The translations under genes were made by a program, and so were the position numbers. From assembly GCF_963678635.1 (NCBI RefSeq), contig NC_087063.1, positions 23,754,701-23,814,700 on the forward strand: a DNA stretch of 60,000 bases, read 5' to 3'. The notes under the pieces were generated by a model, which saw only the letters and a list, made by a program, of their open reading frames with translations, was not told where the DNA came from and did no database searches. The stretch comes from Symsagittifera roscoffensis (taxonomy: Eukaryota; Xenacoelomorpha; Acoela; Convolutidae). Below, piece after piece: positions 32,830 through 43,974 of the stretch; the first letter of the stretch is position 1, and the number at the start of each line of letters is the position of its first letter.

Positions 32830-35345
32830 CTACAATTTTAGTGTTAATTCCCGGCTCCTGAATTCATTGCGTGTGTTGATCCTCGGCCTCTCCCTCCAAA
32901 TATGCAAAGCCTCTAGTTTGAGTAGCCTATGAGTGTTGGCTGTTTGGTCTCTAATCTCCGACTTCAGCTCAGCAGTACCGCCTACCCCCTTATTACATTC
33001 TAACACTTGTTGCCCTACTGGGCAGTCCCCTTTGCGGTGTTCATCGACCCTCGTGGCTAAATGTCGGACTGTCTGGCCGACATAGGTGGAGTTAGATGTA
33101 GGCTTATACACCCCTTTGGATCTCAGTTCACGAGCGAAGGAAATTTTGAGGGATGGCAAGCAGGTTTTCAATTTTCCTGTTGTAAAAACAATTTGTACCC
33201 CGGATATTTGTCGAATTTTTGCAGCTAACAGTTGAGATAAATTGCCTCGATTTTTTCATTGTGAAAGGGGAGTGAGTTTTGTAACCGTTGATCATTTCTC
33301 GGTTCTGATGTCTTCCCCTCTAAATTTTTCTTTCCCTCAACGATCTTGTTAAGAGTTTCAAGCACTACCCTGTGCGACCATTTTTTCGGTTATTGATGTT
33401 CAATCTATTGTTTCCGGTTTTTTTCCAATGCCAGGTCAAAATTTTCCATGTTGAGGTACTTCTGAAAACCCCCCCTTCAATAATGTTCTTTTGTACTAAA
33501 AAGGTGCGCAACCTCTGAAATTTAGAATGGCGCCGGTATCAATGGGTTTTTGGTACCACCCAAATGTGAGCTTTTTTCCTGAGTCCACGTTGACATTTAA
33601 ATCCAAAAATGCTAAATTACCGTTACTATCAAGTTCTTCTATGGTGAACTGCAAGTTTGAATGCAATTTAATGGCAGCCTCATGAACTACACCAGGATCG
33701 CCCTTGACACTTCTAAATATGTCGTCCACATATCTTAGAAAAACTTTAACACCATTCACAGTCCTATCTCATCCCTGTTTTTTTTTGCAAGTAATGCAAT
33801 ACCTTACTGTTTCAGCGATGTCTGCGTATTCGGATTCCGATATGTTACCACACCCTAAGTGGAACCAATTCAAACAAGCTTCGCATTCTACCACTTTAGT
33901 CTGACATGTCACCTTCTTCTGACATCAAGGGCAGTGCTCCTTCTTTGTTACCCTCATTTTGCACACTCAATTTAGGTACTTCTTTCCTTAAGCCCAGATC
34001 ATATTCTTTGAGCCGCAAGTGGACCAGTATTACTGCAAGGGAGGCGCTCGTTACTAAACCATTTTTTTGTACAAATCATTGCATTTAAAGTGTACCCTAC
34101 TCACTACCAATTTCAGTAGTTTTTTCATAGTCTTGCGAGATGTTTCCGGAGGGTTGACTTGCTCATATAATCTCCTCAGGGCTATTTCAACCGCTTCACT
34201 GAGCGGGAAATTAGTGTACAAACTCTTTACATCAAGGGAGATTATACTCTCGTCAGAGCTCAATTCAGTTTTCTCCAAGATCTCCCTGGCCGTTTGATTG
34301 TTCGTTGCTATGTTGCCCCTCAATTTCATCGAAGTACTTTGCCAAAATTTTATTTAGGTTGTCATAAGAGCTACCAGGTAAGGAAAGGACGCGGGACACG
34401 ACGAAGTGGTGTGCCTTGTTTGTGTACTTTTGCTAATCCATACTGCCTAGCCGGCTGCGCCCCCGTTGATCTCAACCTAATATACAGCGCTTCGCTAATC
34501 TCGTCCTTCTTTTTCGTGGCGAGTAATTCTTTGTTTATGTCTTGTTCAATTTGTATGATCACGCTGTCTGTCGGATTCTTCCTCTCACTAAATTTTTCTG
34601 CCTGTATTAAATCTTTCCGTTTCTTCCTATATGTCTCCTTTTTCATTACACAAAAACCCACCCCTTATCAAACGGCACTGCCAGAAGACCGTTGTCCTTA
34701 AAATACTTTCTGGCTTTTTCAACATTTTTGTCAGATGGAGTCTGTTTCACATTCTTCCACTCTCTTTGCAGCTGCTTCAATCTCACATAATTTTTCTCCG
34801 TGTATTCTATTTAACTTCAGTTCAGACAAAAAACTATTAATGTCCGCAAGTAGTAAATTAAAATGAATTTGTCTCGTACCGGATGTTTTAGTCCAAAACT
34901 TAAGACTTCCCGCACCCAAAGCTGCAAAATCACTTCATCTAAAATTCTAACTGACCTTTCATCCAAGTTTTTTAATGTTCTATCCTGTATTTCCGAAAGT
35001 TTTTCAAGCTTTTTCTTTTGTCGGCTGATCAGATTATTGACACTACACCATGCCTGCAGGTTCAGATAGAATTTTACCGAAGGCCACTACTTCTCATCTA
35101 TACCCCTTCTTACTACCTCCCTTGCTTTTGCTAGGTTACCCGATGCTTTAGCCCTATCCGCAATTGCCTGGCTTATCTCAGATCTCACGAGTCTCAATTG
35201 AAAGCTGTGCACCGCTTGATCCGAAAAAACACCCTTATCGGGCACGCCAAACCGTAAAAAATCTGATATAATGTCGTTATCGAGACATTTTCTCAGATAT
35301 TTAACTCTCAGGAACCTGCTATTGTTTTTAATAAAACATTTTTGT
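32830..35345 (-). pseudogene. PLE copy A: Penelope-like element, RT with internal PHD finger plus GIY-YIG
   Basis: From 5' on the - strand. N-terminal region (35345-34370): RFLRVKYLRKCLDN, EISQAIADRAKASG, KNVKQTPSDKNVEKARKY, ARQYGLAKVHKQGTP. RT palm motif A: SIISLDVKSLYTN (34230-34190). Motif B region: GLVTSASLAVIL (about 34060). Then a PHD-type finger at 33787-33933 (ECEAC, WFHLGC, YCITC), then YVDD at 33721-33732, then GNLAFLDLNVN and WYQKPIDTG. The C-terminal GIY-YIG nuclease lies at 33171-32830 (STYVGQTVRHLATRVDEH). The element is dead: frameshifts after HKQGTPLR, around FDEIEG and after DLYKKMV, and a stop in the first zinc ligand pair (CP-stop-C). It also lost the CSRFN segment, with its Cys, before GIY-YIG. 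It sits inside RT2 copy A. Canonical PLE domain order (RT then GIY-YIG) is retained. Confidence 0.85.
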
Positions 35346-35394
35346 TATTCTAACACAAGTTTCCAAGAGAGTTTTTTTTTCAAGGCCAATTTAA

Positions 35395-36566
35395 GGAGTG
35401 GTGGTGGCAGCGAAATTGCGGTCATCTCTTCTTTGCAGGCCACGAGCACTTAAACTCATGTGGCACTCAGCAAAGAAAAAACTGCCTCAACAAAATCTTA
35501 CCACTTATTGAACGTTCTAAAATTGGAATGAGATTTTCCTGCAGCAACTTTTCACAGGCCTGCGTGTTTTCTGTGGTATTGGGGGTAGTTCCAGCTAAAA
35601 ACGATAATTTTTCTTGTAACCCTTTGGTGTAACAGGAGTACACGTTTTGTGGTGATGGTTTCGCGATCTTGCCAAGTTTTTTCGGTATTTTATTAAGTTC
35701 TTCTGACTGAGTTTCTAAGAAAGTTTCACATTCAGTCTCGAATTCTATGACAGAATCAAGTACTCTGACCCCTTTCTTCATTTCAATTTCGGTATTTTTA
35801 AATATTTTTATCGCCTCATTGTATTTTTCATCTTTTAAAATGAGCTGGCATTTCGTTGCCTTTACATGATATCCAAAATATTTTCCGTGTTTCATAATGT
35901 TGTCAAGAACTCTTCGCATGCTTTTTAACTTCCAATCGTCCGCATACCATTTCTGTGTTAAGCTGTTATCGTTGACTAGTTTTATTAAAAGTAAAGTTGC
36001 TAGCCCGTACATTACCATTGCTAATGGGTCTTATGTTTGGTTCCTTCTCTAGATAGGTTAACTATTCCATTTACGAAGAGTATGACTTGTGTATAGCGGG
36101 TAGAATAGAAGGGCTTTTATTTGCAATGTTTTTTAAACCAGATTCCGGTTTAGGGAGTTAAATGCATTTTCCGCATCTATTAGTAATTTTGCATCGGAAT
36201 CTGTTTTCTCGTATTGCTTCCTAAGCGTATGAATTGCATATTCAATGCCACGTTTTTGGCCAAGGCATAGTTGGTAATTCGATCCGAGTACCATAAATTC
36301 GCTTTTTTAAAGCACTTTGTGATCGTTAAACCTAATATTCTGCGCATGACTTCGCCTATACCGATTGGCCAAACTCCTGGGTTTTTATCAGTGTATTTAG
36401 TCGACAGGCCTTATATGGTTCAAGAAGCTCAAGACTTAGTATTTCTATCGATACTTTCCGTGCGATTTCGGCGAAAGTCTTTGATATTACAACTAACTAC
36501 TGACCAAAGTGTGTTAGTATGCATAACCACTCATTTGCAACCAGACCTGAGGGTCCGTGAGAACCA
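35395..36566 (-). pseudogene. RT2 copy A, reverse transcriptase part
   Basis: The - strand reads LAKNVALNMQFIRL (36270-36230), then MVMYGLATLLLIKLVNDN, the catalytic YADD (WYADD, about 35945), YHVKATKCQLILKDEKYN, GKIAKPSPQNVYSCYTKGLQ and LSARGLQRRDDRNFAATTTP (about 35430). The catalytic loop has lost residues after YADD that are present in copy B (YADDGNAVG). At the 5' side (36566) RT2 sequence switches to element R1 leader/ORF sequence; at the 3' side it is interrupted by the PLE. Non-functional. Confidence 0.75.
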
Positions 36567-38494
36567 AGTGTTTCGTGAGCTTGATGGCTCTAGAGCACCG
36601 CGGGCACTGTGCGTTTTTCAGATTGGCAGTTTCCTGGTTACCAGTCGACGCCACTTGTTTGGCTGCGACCTTCGGTCTCCGAAGACGTTGATGGTCATTT
36701 CATCGAATTTCTCAAGCAACTCAGTTGGGAAATCACTAGTCACGCTCGGCGGCGGTGAGTTCGGTTGGTATGGGGACGGTGGTGCTGACTGGGAGGGTTG
36801 GCTTTGGGTGAGGATGCCCCTTGTCTCCCTCCACCCAGACACCTATGCCCCCCTCACCTGCTCAATTCTGCAGCAACCCTCCACGGTACTAGCAGATTGC
36901 AACGCTGCGCCTCCTTGCATCTCTGCAAAAAGGACTTCTTTGTTTTGGGATTGGGCAAAGCTTGATTTTGATGAGTCAGGATACCATACATCGTGTCTGC
37001 TGTACCAGTTTTTGAAAGGATCTTTTTTTACTGATGATCTTCGCTTCCAATGTTTTTCCATCAGTGAAAGGAATTTGCAGTTTCGTGCCAGTGGGAAGGC
37101 CCATCTTGTTCTCAACACATACTCTCTCTCTCTCTCTCTCTCTCTTCGTGTCCTTGGATAAAATTCCTCGGAATAGTTAGATTCATTCCCGGCCAGAAGT
37201 GGGGTAATGTTTCGAATCGTTTCATCTGAAGCTATCTAATAAATTTATCGCAACAATTAGGCTAATTGTTGTGATATTTAGCTTAATTGTTCTCCGAATA
37301 CCAATCTTTTTGTATTACCTGTAAACATGGTAATCCAGTAAACAGAAAAGAACTTCACTGCTTCACATAAAGTACCCGAATCGGTCTGAGCGTTACCTGC
37401 ACTCAAGTCAGTTAAGTGGCTCCTGATAGCGAACTAGCACTAGAGAAAAACTAGAGTATGACTTGTGTATAGCGGGTAGAATAGAAGGGCTTTTATTTGC
37501 AATGTTTTTTAAACCAGATTCCGGTTTAGGGAGTTAAATGCATTTTCCGCATCTATTAGTAATTTTGCATCGGAATCTGTTTTCTCGTATTGCTTCCTAA
37601 GCGTATGAATTGCATATTCAATGCCACGTTTTTGGCCAAGGCATAGTTGGTAATTCGATCCGAGTACCATAAATTCGCTTTTTTAAAGCACTTTGTGATC
37701 GTTAAACCTAATATTCTGCGCATGACTTCGCCTATACCGATTGGCCAAACTCCTGGGTTTTTATCAGTGTATTTAGTCGACAGGCCTTATATGGTTCAAG
37801 AAGCTCAAGACTTAGTATTTCTATCGATACTTTCCGTGCGATTTCGGCGAAAGTCTTTGATATTACAACTAACTACTGACCAAAGTGTGTTAGTATGCAT
37901 AACCACTCATTTGCAACCAGACCTGAGGGTCCGTGAGAACCAAGTGTTTCGTGAGCTTGATGGCTCTAGAGCACCGCGGGCACTGTGCGTTTTTCAGATT
38001 GGCAGTTTCCTGGTTACCAGTCGACGCCACTTGTTTGGCTGCGACCTTCGGTCTCCGAAGACGTTGATGGTCATTTCATCGAATTTCTCAAGCAACTCAG
38101 TTGGGAAATCACTAGTCACGCTCGGCGGCGGTGAGTTCGGTTGGTATGGGGACGGTGGTGCTGACTGGGAGGGTTGGCTTTGGGTGAGGATGCCCCTTGT
38201 CTCCCTCCACCCAGACACCTATGCCCCCCTCACCTGCTCAATTCTGCAGCAACCCTCCACGGTACTAGCAGATTGCAACGCTGCGCCTCCTTGCATCTCT
38301 GCAAAAAGGACTTCTTTGTTTTGGGATTGGGCAAAGCTTGATTTTGATGAGTCAGGACACCATACATCGTGTCTGCTGTACCAGTTTTTGAAAGGATCTT
38401 TTTTTACTGATGATCTTCGCTTCCAATGTTTTTCCATCAGTGAAAGGAATTTGCAGTTTCGTGCCAGTGGGAAGGCCCATCTTGTTCTCAACAC

Positions 38495-38529
<35 letters not shown>

Positions 38530-38828
38530 GTCCTTGGATAAAATTCCTCGGAATAGTTAGATTCATTCCCGGCCAGAAGTGGGGTAATGTTTCGAATCGT
38601 TTCATCTGAAGCTATCTAATAAATTTATCGCAACAATTAGGCTAATTGTTGTGATATTTAGCTTAATTGTTCTCCGAATACCAATCTTTTTGTATTACCT
38701 GTAAACATGGTAATCCAGTAAACAGAAAAGAACTTCACTGCTTCACATAAAGTACCCGAATCGGTCTGAGCGTTACCTGCACTCAAGTCAGTTAAGTGGC
38801 TCCTGATAGCGAACTAGCACTAGAGAAA
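36077..38828. repeat. Recent tandem duplication, unit 1376 bp
   Basis: 36077-37452 and 37453-38828 or so are near-identical: I see one substitution (near 36978/38354) and a (CT)n tract 4 bases longer in the second copy (37122-37144 against 38498-38524). The junction is CTAGAGTATGAC at 37450, with the short overlap AGAGTATGAC at the left border (36076). Each unit contains about 490 bp of RT2 followed by about 890 bp of the R1 5' region. The ~300-residue + strand ORFs in each unit are antisense to these elements. Confidence 0.93.
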
Positions 38829-38947
38829 AACTCTCTGCAAATTTGCAACCAATGTCTAACCCTCAAAATTAAAACAAACTTGGAGCTTCTACAAAACTAC
38901 AATTATCTGAGCTCACGAATGACAAAAACTCCAATCAAAACAAAGAG
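36567..38947 (-). mobile_element. R1 5' fragments (36567-37452 and 37943-38947)
   Basis: Both carry the R1 N-terminal ORF in pieces (PTELLEKFDEMTINVFGDRR; DPFKNWYSRHDVWYPDSSK), the (CT)n tract and the CAACAATTAG hairpin. The outer copy runs to the R1 5' terminus at 38947. Both end on the 3' side at the same base, where RT2 RT sequence begins, so they are one chimeric R1/RT2 junction later duplicated in tandem. Confidence 0.75.
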
Positions 38948-39238
38948 AAATGAATAGGTTCAAAAATACTATAAACGACCTTACTGCAACCTGATATTTT
39001 ATTGAAATCCCAGAGAAAACAAACAAAGCGTACCTACAACCTCCAATGGAGTCGCCAAAAACGATTAACGATTCCAACAGCTCGACGGAAGGAACCAGAT
39101 GATGTAATCAGACTACGTGACATAGGAGGAGGAACAAAGCAAACGTGGAGGCCAAAGCAAAGAACGTGAGAGAATGGAATGAACTACAACTACTACTTAA
39201 CATTACGACAATGCATTTAACAAAAAAAGGTAAATTAT

Positions 39239-39310
39239 AAAAGGGGCCCTTTCTTTTAGATACGGTCGTGCACAAGCTGGATAGGGCCTATACCAGCATT
39301 ATATAAATAC
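39239..39310 (+). mobile_element. 3'-tail fragment related to RT3, opposite orientation
   Basis: GGCCCTTTC.TTTAG followed by GTGCACAAGCTGGATA.GG and ATACCAGC matches the reverse complement of 46805-46880, just downstream of the RT3 LINE coding end. It is likely a 5'-truncated LINE copy inserted on the + strand; upstream coding traces are weak. Confidence 0.4.
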
Positions 39311-39329
39311 ATCAATAAACAATATTGCG

Positions 39330-40293
39330 GGAATTAGGTCAAGTCAGCATTTAATGCATTGTCATTAAAAGTATTTACTTCAACTGTCCCTCCTCTACAT
39401 CAGCACTAAGTGAATAGTCTGAATTGCGTCCTACGCAGTGATCTGCACCCCAGTATACAAAGGATAGCGCCCCTGAGCAGCTGGAAGCTTATATTAGATC
39501 TTATATAGTTTATTGTTTCTGAGTAGCTTTCATGCTTTTTTTCACTTAGTTTTTCAGCTATGCGCTGCATTGTCCGAGTAGCTGCTGGTGCGGCAACACC
39601 AGTGCGGCCAAAAATGAGCGGGCAGAAGCTGCTAAGCTCAACTTGTAGAACTCTGTTGGTAATTTGAATTTTTTAGTGATTCGTGGTACTTATAGGTGTC
39701 TTTTAAAATTCTTCGTGAAGTTTTTGCGTGAGGGTTCAAGACTTTGACATCAAAGAAGTTTCGGCTAAAGCTTGAGCCCCATTATCCGTTTGCTTTTACA
39801 TCTAATCGAGCACTGTCATCAGTTCTGGTTGAATTGTTGACAAAGCTCTCGCCATGCAAGGAGGTACACATGGGTTCGACGGAGAAATTTCAGTCGGAGT
39901 AGTATGTTTCATCGTTTCTTTTACAATGGTTACAAGTAGGGTCGGCAGTGAATCCTCAATAGAGCCTTCAATTGCCTTCCGCGTCAAGTGGAGATTTCGT
40001 TTTTGTACACAAACAGCCCAACGAAACAGTAAGTTGAGCTTTTGTACTGTTGAGCTGTGGAATAAGATCTAGAGGTAATCCAGAACACTCGTTGTGGTAC
40101 CATAGGTCGCACGTGTCACATTGGATAAATGAATCGCCTGCTTGTCTGCCTTTTTGCATTTACCGCATTCGCCTTCAGATGTTGTTTGAGCCCTTTGACG
40201 TGCCATGTAGCTGGTGGTGGGTGAAATCGGTTTCATGTGTGAAGAAGAACCTCGTTGTACTTTCAACAGCCACTGGACATACAATGATGTCAA
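39330..40293 (-). mobile_element. Internally deleted RT2 derivative (PHD joined to C-terminal domain)
   Basis: The - strand starts with a PHD-like finger split by one frameshift (GECGKCKKAD; FIQCDTCDLWYHNECSGL, 40160-40085), continues through a Thr/Pro-rich linker to about 39855, then jumps directly to GESFVNNSTRTDDSARLDV and FFDVKVLNPHAK of the RT2 C-terminal domain, then a 3' UTR shared with 40655-40800. The whole RT is absent. The junction falls in TTGCATGGCGAGAGC, which is present in intact RT2, suggesting microhomology-mediated deletion or template jumping. It was probably a non-autonomous derivative. Confidence 0.65.
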
Positions 40294-40739
40294 AACTATT
40301 TAATAAATTTATCACTATTAAGTTTAATAAAAAAATAAGTTTATCAGGTATGTTAAGGCTTTTTTACATTCCTTATTATCAAATTTGAAGTCGCTGTTAA
40401 AACAAGGACCGGGATTGGTCAAAAACAGGAAGACCGCACTATTTTATTCAACGTAATTAGCAGCTGCAATTATCGCTTAAAACTTCTTTCCGCTGCAAAG
40501 CTGAAAGACTAAGGAAAAGAAGTGTTTGTCAACAAGGAGTTAAGAGCCGAAAAAGCATGCATAGAAATCCTTCTTGTGAAAAAACGTAGAGAATTCATCA
40601 AAGGATGTGGGACCTATGTGGGTCGTCTATGTGAGACATATTAGCAGGAATTAAGTCAAGCCAGCCTTTAATGCGTTGTCATTAAAGGTATTTAGTTCAA
40701 CCGTCCCTCCTCTATAATGGCACTAATTCAATTGTCTTT

Positions 40740-41745
40740 AAATTGCGTTATACGCAGTGATCTGCACCCCCGAATACAAAGGATAGCGCTCCTGAGCAGC
40801 GCGAAGCTTATCTTAGTTCTTATATTATTTATTGTTTCTGAGTAGCTTTCCTGATTTTTTTCACTAAGTTTTTCAGCTATGCGCTGCAATGTCCGAGTAG
40901 CTGCTGGTGCCTCAACACCAGTGCGGCCAAAATGAGCGGGCAGAAGCTGCTCTGTTCGAGTTGTAGAACTCTGTTGGTAATTTGACTTTTTTAATGATTC
41001 GTGGTACTTATAGGCGTCTTTCAGTAGTCTTCGTGAAGTTTTGCGTGAGGGTTGAGAACTTTGACATCAAAGAAGTTTCGGCTAAACCTTGAGCCCCATA
41101 ATCCGTTTGCTTTCACATCTAGTCGAGCACTTTCATCAGTTGTAGTTGAATTGTTGACAAAGCTCTCGCCTTGCAACGACTGAAATTTCTGCTCGATTTC
41201 AAAATCAAAGCAAACCTCCTTAATGAGGTTGGCGAAGGTATATCTGATTTCTTTATGCCTTATGTGGGTGTATCCATCTTTTGCACAGTAAAGAGCTTGG
41301 GTAGGGTTAAAAGATTGACCACATGCACATGTGAGTGGAATGTTAGTTGGTTCCCATCCATATCAGAGATAAATTCCATCCCTGAATTCGGATTTATTCA
41401 GGCTACTATTATATCTGCTAAATGGCAGTGCCTTGAACCAGTTTGAGGCTACTTTTTCGAAGGCCAATTTAAGTTCGCTTTTTCCACTGTCACTCAAATT
41501 TTTCAAAATTTTAGTTCCCTTTGGGTTTGTTGATTGAGTTTTAAGTTTTTGTGTAGACGTTTTCTTGCTCAGATATAGCTGTTGATAGGTCGTATGTGTC
41601 TAGGACTGACGATGTTTTATTTGACCATTCTTGAATACTCTCATAGTCAGAAGGTATCTTGATATTTGAACCCAGCAGTTTCAGTGGCAAAGAAGCGATG
41701 TCTCTATGTTGATGGCTGATATAATCTTTATAAGAAAGTTAAAAT
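40740..41745 (-). pseudogene. RT2 copy B, C-terminal Cys-cluster and DxK nuclease-like domain
   Basis: Downstream of the nested PLE the RT2 frame resumes: SHQHRDIASLPLKLLGSN, IPSDYESIQEWSNKT, FEKVASNWFKALPFSRYN, LNKSEFRDGIYL, LTCACGQSFNPTQALLC, THIRHKEIR, ARLDVKANGLWGS, NFFDVKVLNPHAK and finally ISFALLRSAILCIRGCRS. The C-x-C...C cluster followed by RH.EIRD and a later DVK is reminiscent of restriction-like (PD-(D/E)xK) endonucleases of non-LTR elements; that functional reading is inference. Stops and frameshifts show decay. The 3' UTR (40655-40740) is shared with the 39.3 kb derivative. Confidence 0.75.
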
Positions 41746-42075
41746 GTTAATTCTAAGGTTTTTGCACTTTTTGTGCATCATTGGGATTAAATTATTTTAA
41801 CAATTTTTACAAAGACCTGAAAATTGAAAAACATGTCTAAAAAGCTCTAAAATTTTTTGACTAATCAAAAAAAAAACAACTGTAATTACATAATAAACTA
41901 CGTAATCATTAATTATATTTTCCTGTAAAATTCTGAGTTTTTCTAGTTTTTTTAATCTTTCATGATTAAAAATTTTCGATTTGAGAAAATTTTTGACTCT
42001 GACATGTCAGTTTTTTTATCTTCAACCTTTTTATACATGAACTACAATTTTGGTGTTGTTTCCCGGTTCCTGATT

Positions 42076-43970
42076 TCATTGCGTGTGTTGATCCTCGGCC
42101 TCTCTCCAAATATGCAAAATATCTAGTGTGAGTAGCCTATGAGTGTTGGCTGTTTGGTCTACAATCTCCGACTTCAGCTCAGCAGTACCGCCTACCTCCT
42201 TATTACATTCTAACAAATGTTGCCCTACTGGGCAGTCCCCTTTGCTGTGTTCATCGACCCTCGTGGCTAAATGTCGGACTGTCTGGCCGACATAAGTGGG
42301 GTTAAATCTGCTACATGTATGCTTATACACCACTTTGGATCTCAGTTCACGAGTAAAGGAAGTTTTGAGGGATGGCAAGCATGTTTTCAATTTTCTTTTT
42401 CTTAAAATTATTTGTAACCCGGATATTTGCCGAATTTTTGCAGCTAACAGTTGAGATAAATTGTCTCAATTTTTTCATTGTGAAAGGGGAGTGAGTTTTG
42501 TAACCGTTGATCATTTCTCGGTTCTGATGCCTTCACCTCTAAGCTTTTCTTTCCCTCAATGATCTTGTTAAGAGTTTCATACACTATCCTGTCCGACCAT
42601 TTTTTCGGATATTGATTTTCAATCCCTTGTTTCCGATTTTTTTTCTCTAATGCCTGGTCAAAAATTTCTCATGTTCAGGTACTTCTGAAAACCCTCTGAA
42701 CCGCCCCTTCAATAACGTTTCTTTTGTACTGCAAAGGTGCGCAACCTCTGACATTTAGAATGGTGCCGGTATCAATGGGTTTTTGGTGAGCTTTTTTCCT
42801 GAGTCCACGTTGACATTTAAATCCAAAAAAGCCAAATTACCGTTACTATCAAGTTCTTCTATGGTGAACTGCAAGTTTGAATGCAATTTGATGGCAGCCT
42901 CGAGAACTACCCCAGGATCGCCCTTGACAGTTCTAACTATGTCATCCACATATCTTAGAAAAACTTTAACACCATTCTCAGTCCGATCTGCCTCCTTTTT
43001 TTTTGCAAGTAATGCAATACCATACTGTTTCAGCGATGTCTGCGTTTTTGGATTCCGATATATTACCACACCCTACGTGGTACCAATTCAAACACACTTC
43101 GCATTCTACCCCATTAGTCTGACATGTCACCTACTTCTGACATTCAGGGCAGACTTCGTTGATACCCTCATTTTGCGCAGTAAACTGTGGTACTTCTTTC
43201 TTTAATGCAGGTTCATATTCTTTGAGCCAGAAGTTGGCCAGTATTACTGCAAGGGAGGCGCTCGTTACTAAACCATTTTTTTGTACAAATCATTGCATTT
43301 AAAGTGTACCCTACTCATTTTCAGTAGTTTTTTCATAGTCTTGCGAGATGTTTCCGGAGGGTTGACTTGCTCATATAATCTATTCAGGGCTATTTCAACC
43401 GCTTCACTGAGCGGGAAATTAGTGTACAAACTCTTTACATCAAAGGAGATTATACTGTCATCAGAGCTCAATTCAGTTTTCTCCAAGATCTCCCTGGCCG
43501 TTTGATTGTTCGTTGCTATGTTGCCCCTCAATTTCATCGAAGTACTTTGCCAAAATTTTATTTAGGTTGTCATAAGAGCTACCAGGTAAGGAAAGGACGC
43601 GGGACACGACGAAGTGGTGTGCCTTGTTTGTGTACTTTTGCTAATCCATACTGCCTAGCCGGCTGAGCCCCCGTTGATCTCAACCTAGCATACAGCGCTT
43701 CGCTAATCTCGTCCTTCTTTTTCATGTCGAGAAATTCTCTGTTTATGTCTTTTTCAATTTTTATGATCACGCTGTCTGTCAGATTCTTCCTCTCAATAAG
43801 TTGTTCTGCCTGTATTAAATCATTCCGTTTCTTCTGATATGTCTCCTTTTTCATTACATTGAAACCCACCCCCTTATCAAACGGAACTGCCAGAAGACCA
43901 GTGTCCTTCAAATATTTTCTGGCTTTTTCAACATTTTTGTCAGAGGGGGTCTGTTTTACATTCTTACACT
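42076..43970 (-). pseudogene. PLE copy B: Penelope-like element, RT with internal PHD finger plus GIY-YIG, 5'-truncated
   Basis: Collinear with copy A but starting at KNVKQTPSDKNVEKARKYL (about 43970), where it abuts RT2. Motif A: SIISFDVKSLYTN. Motif B region: GLVTSASLAVILANFWLKEY (43280-43220). PHD finger at 43005-43151: CPEC, then 12 residues, CEVC, 4 residues, H-x2-C (WYHVGC), then WYCITC, a canonical C4HC3 spacing. Catalytic YVDD at 42941-42952, then GNLAFLDLNVN. The GIY-YIG nuclease lies at 42390-42076 (CSRFNPTYVGQTVRHLATR), keeping the Cys lost from copy A. Frameshifts after HKQGTPLR, near FDEIEG and after DLYKKMV are the same as in copy A; a stop follows CPECQK, and a small deletion removes the WYQKP part. 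Dead, but the finger is better preserved than in A. Confidence 0.87.
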
Positions 43971-43974
43971 TTTG

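Noticed and set aside
36271-38609. Two long + strand ORFs of 296 and 320 codons
   Set aside because: They are antisense to RT2/R1 sequence, duplicated together with the 1376-bp unit, and consist partly of translated (CT)n; no domain.
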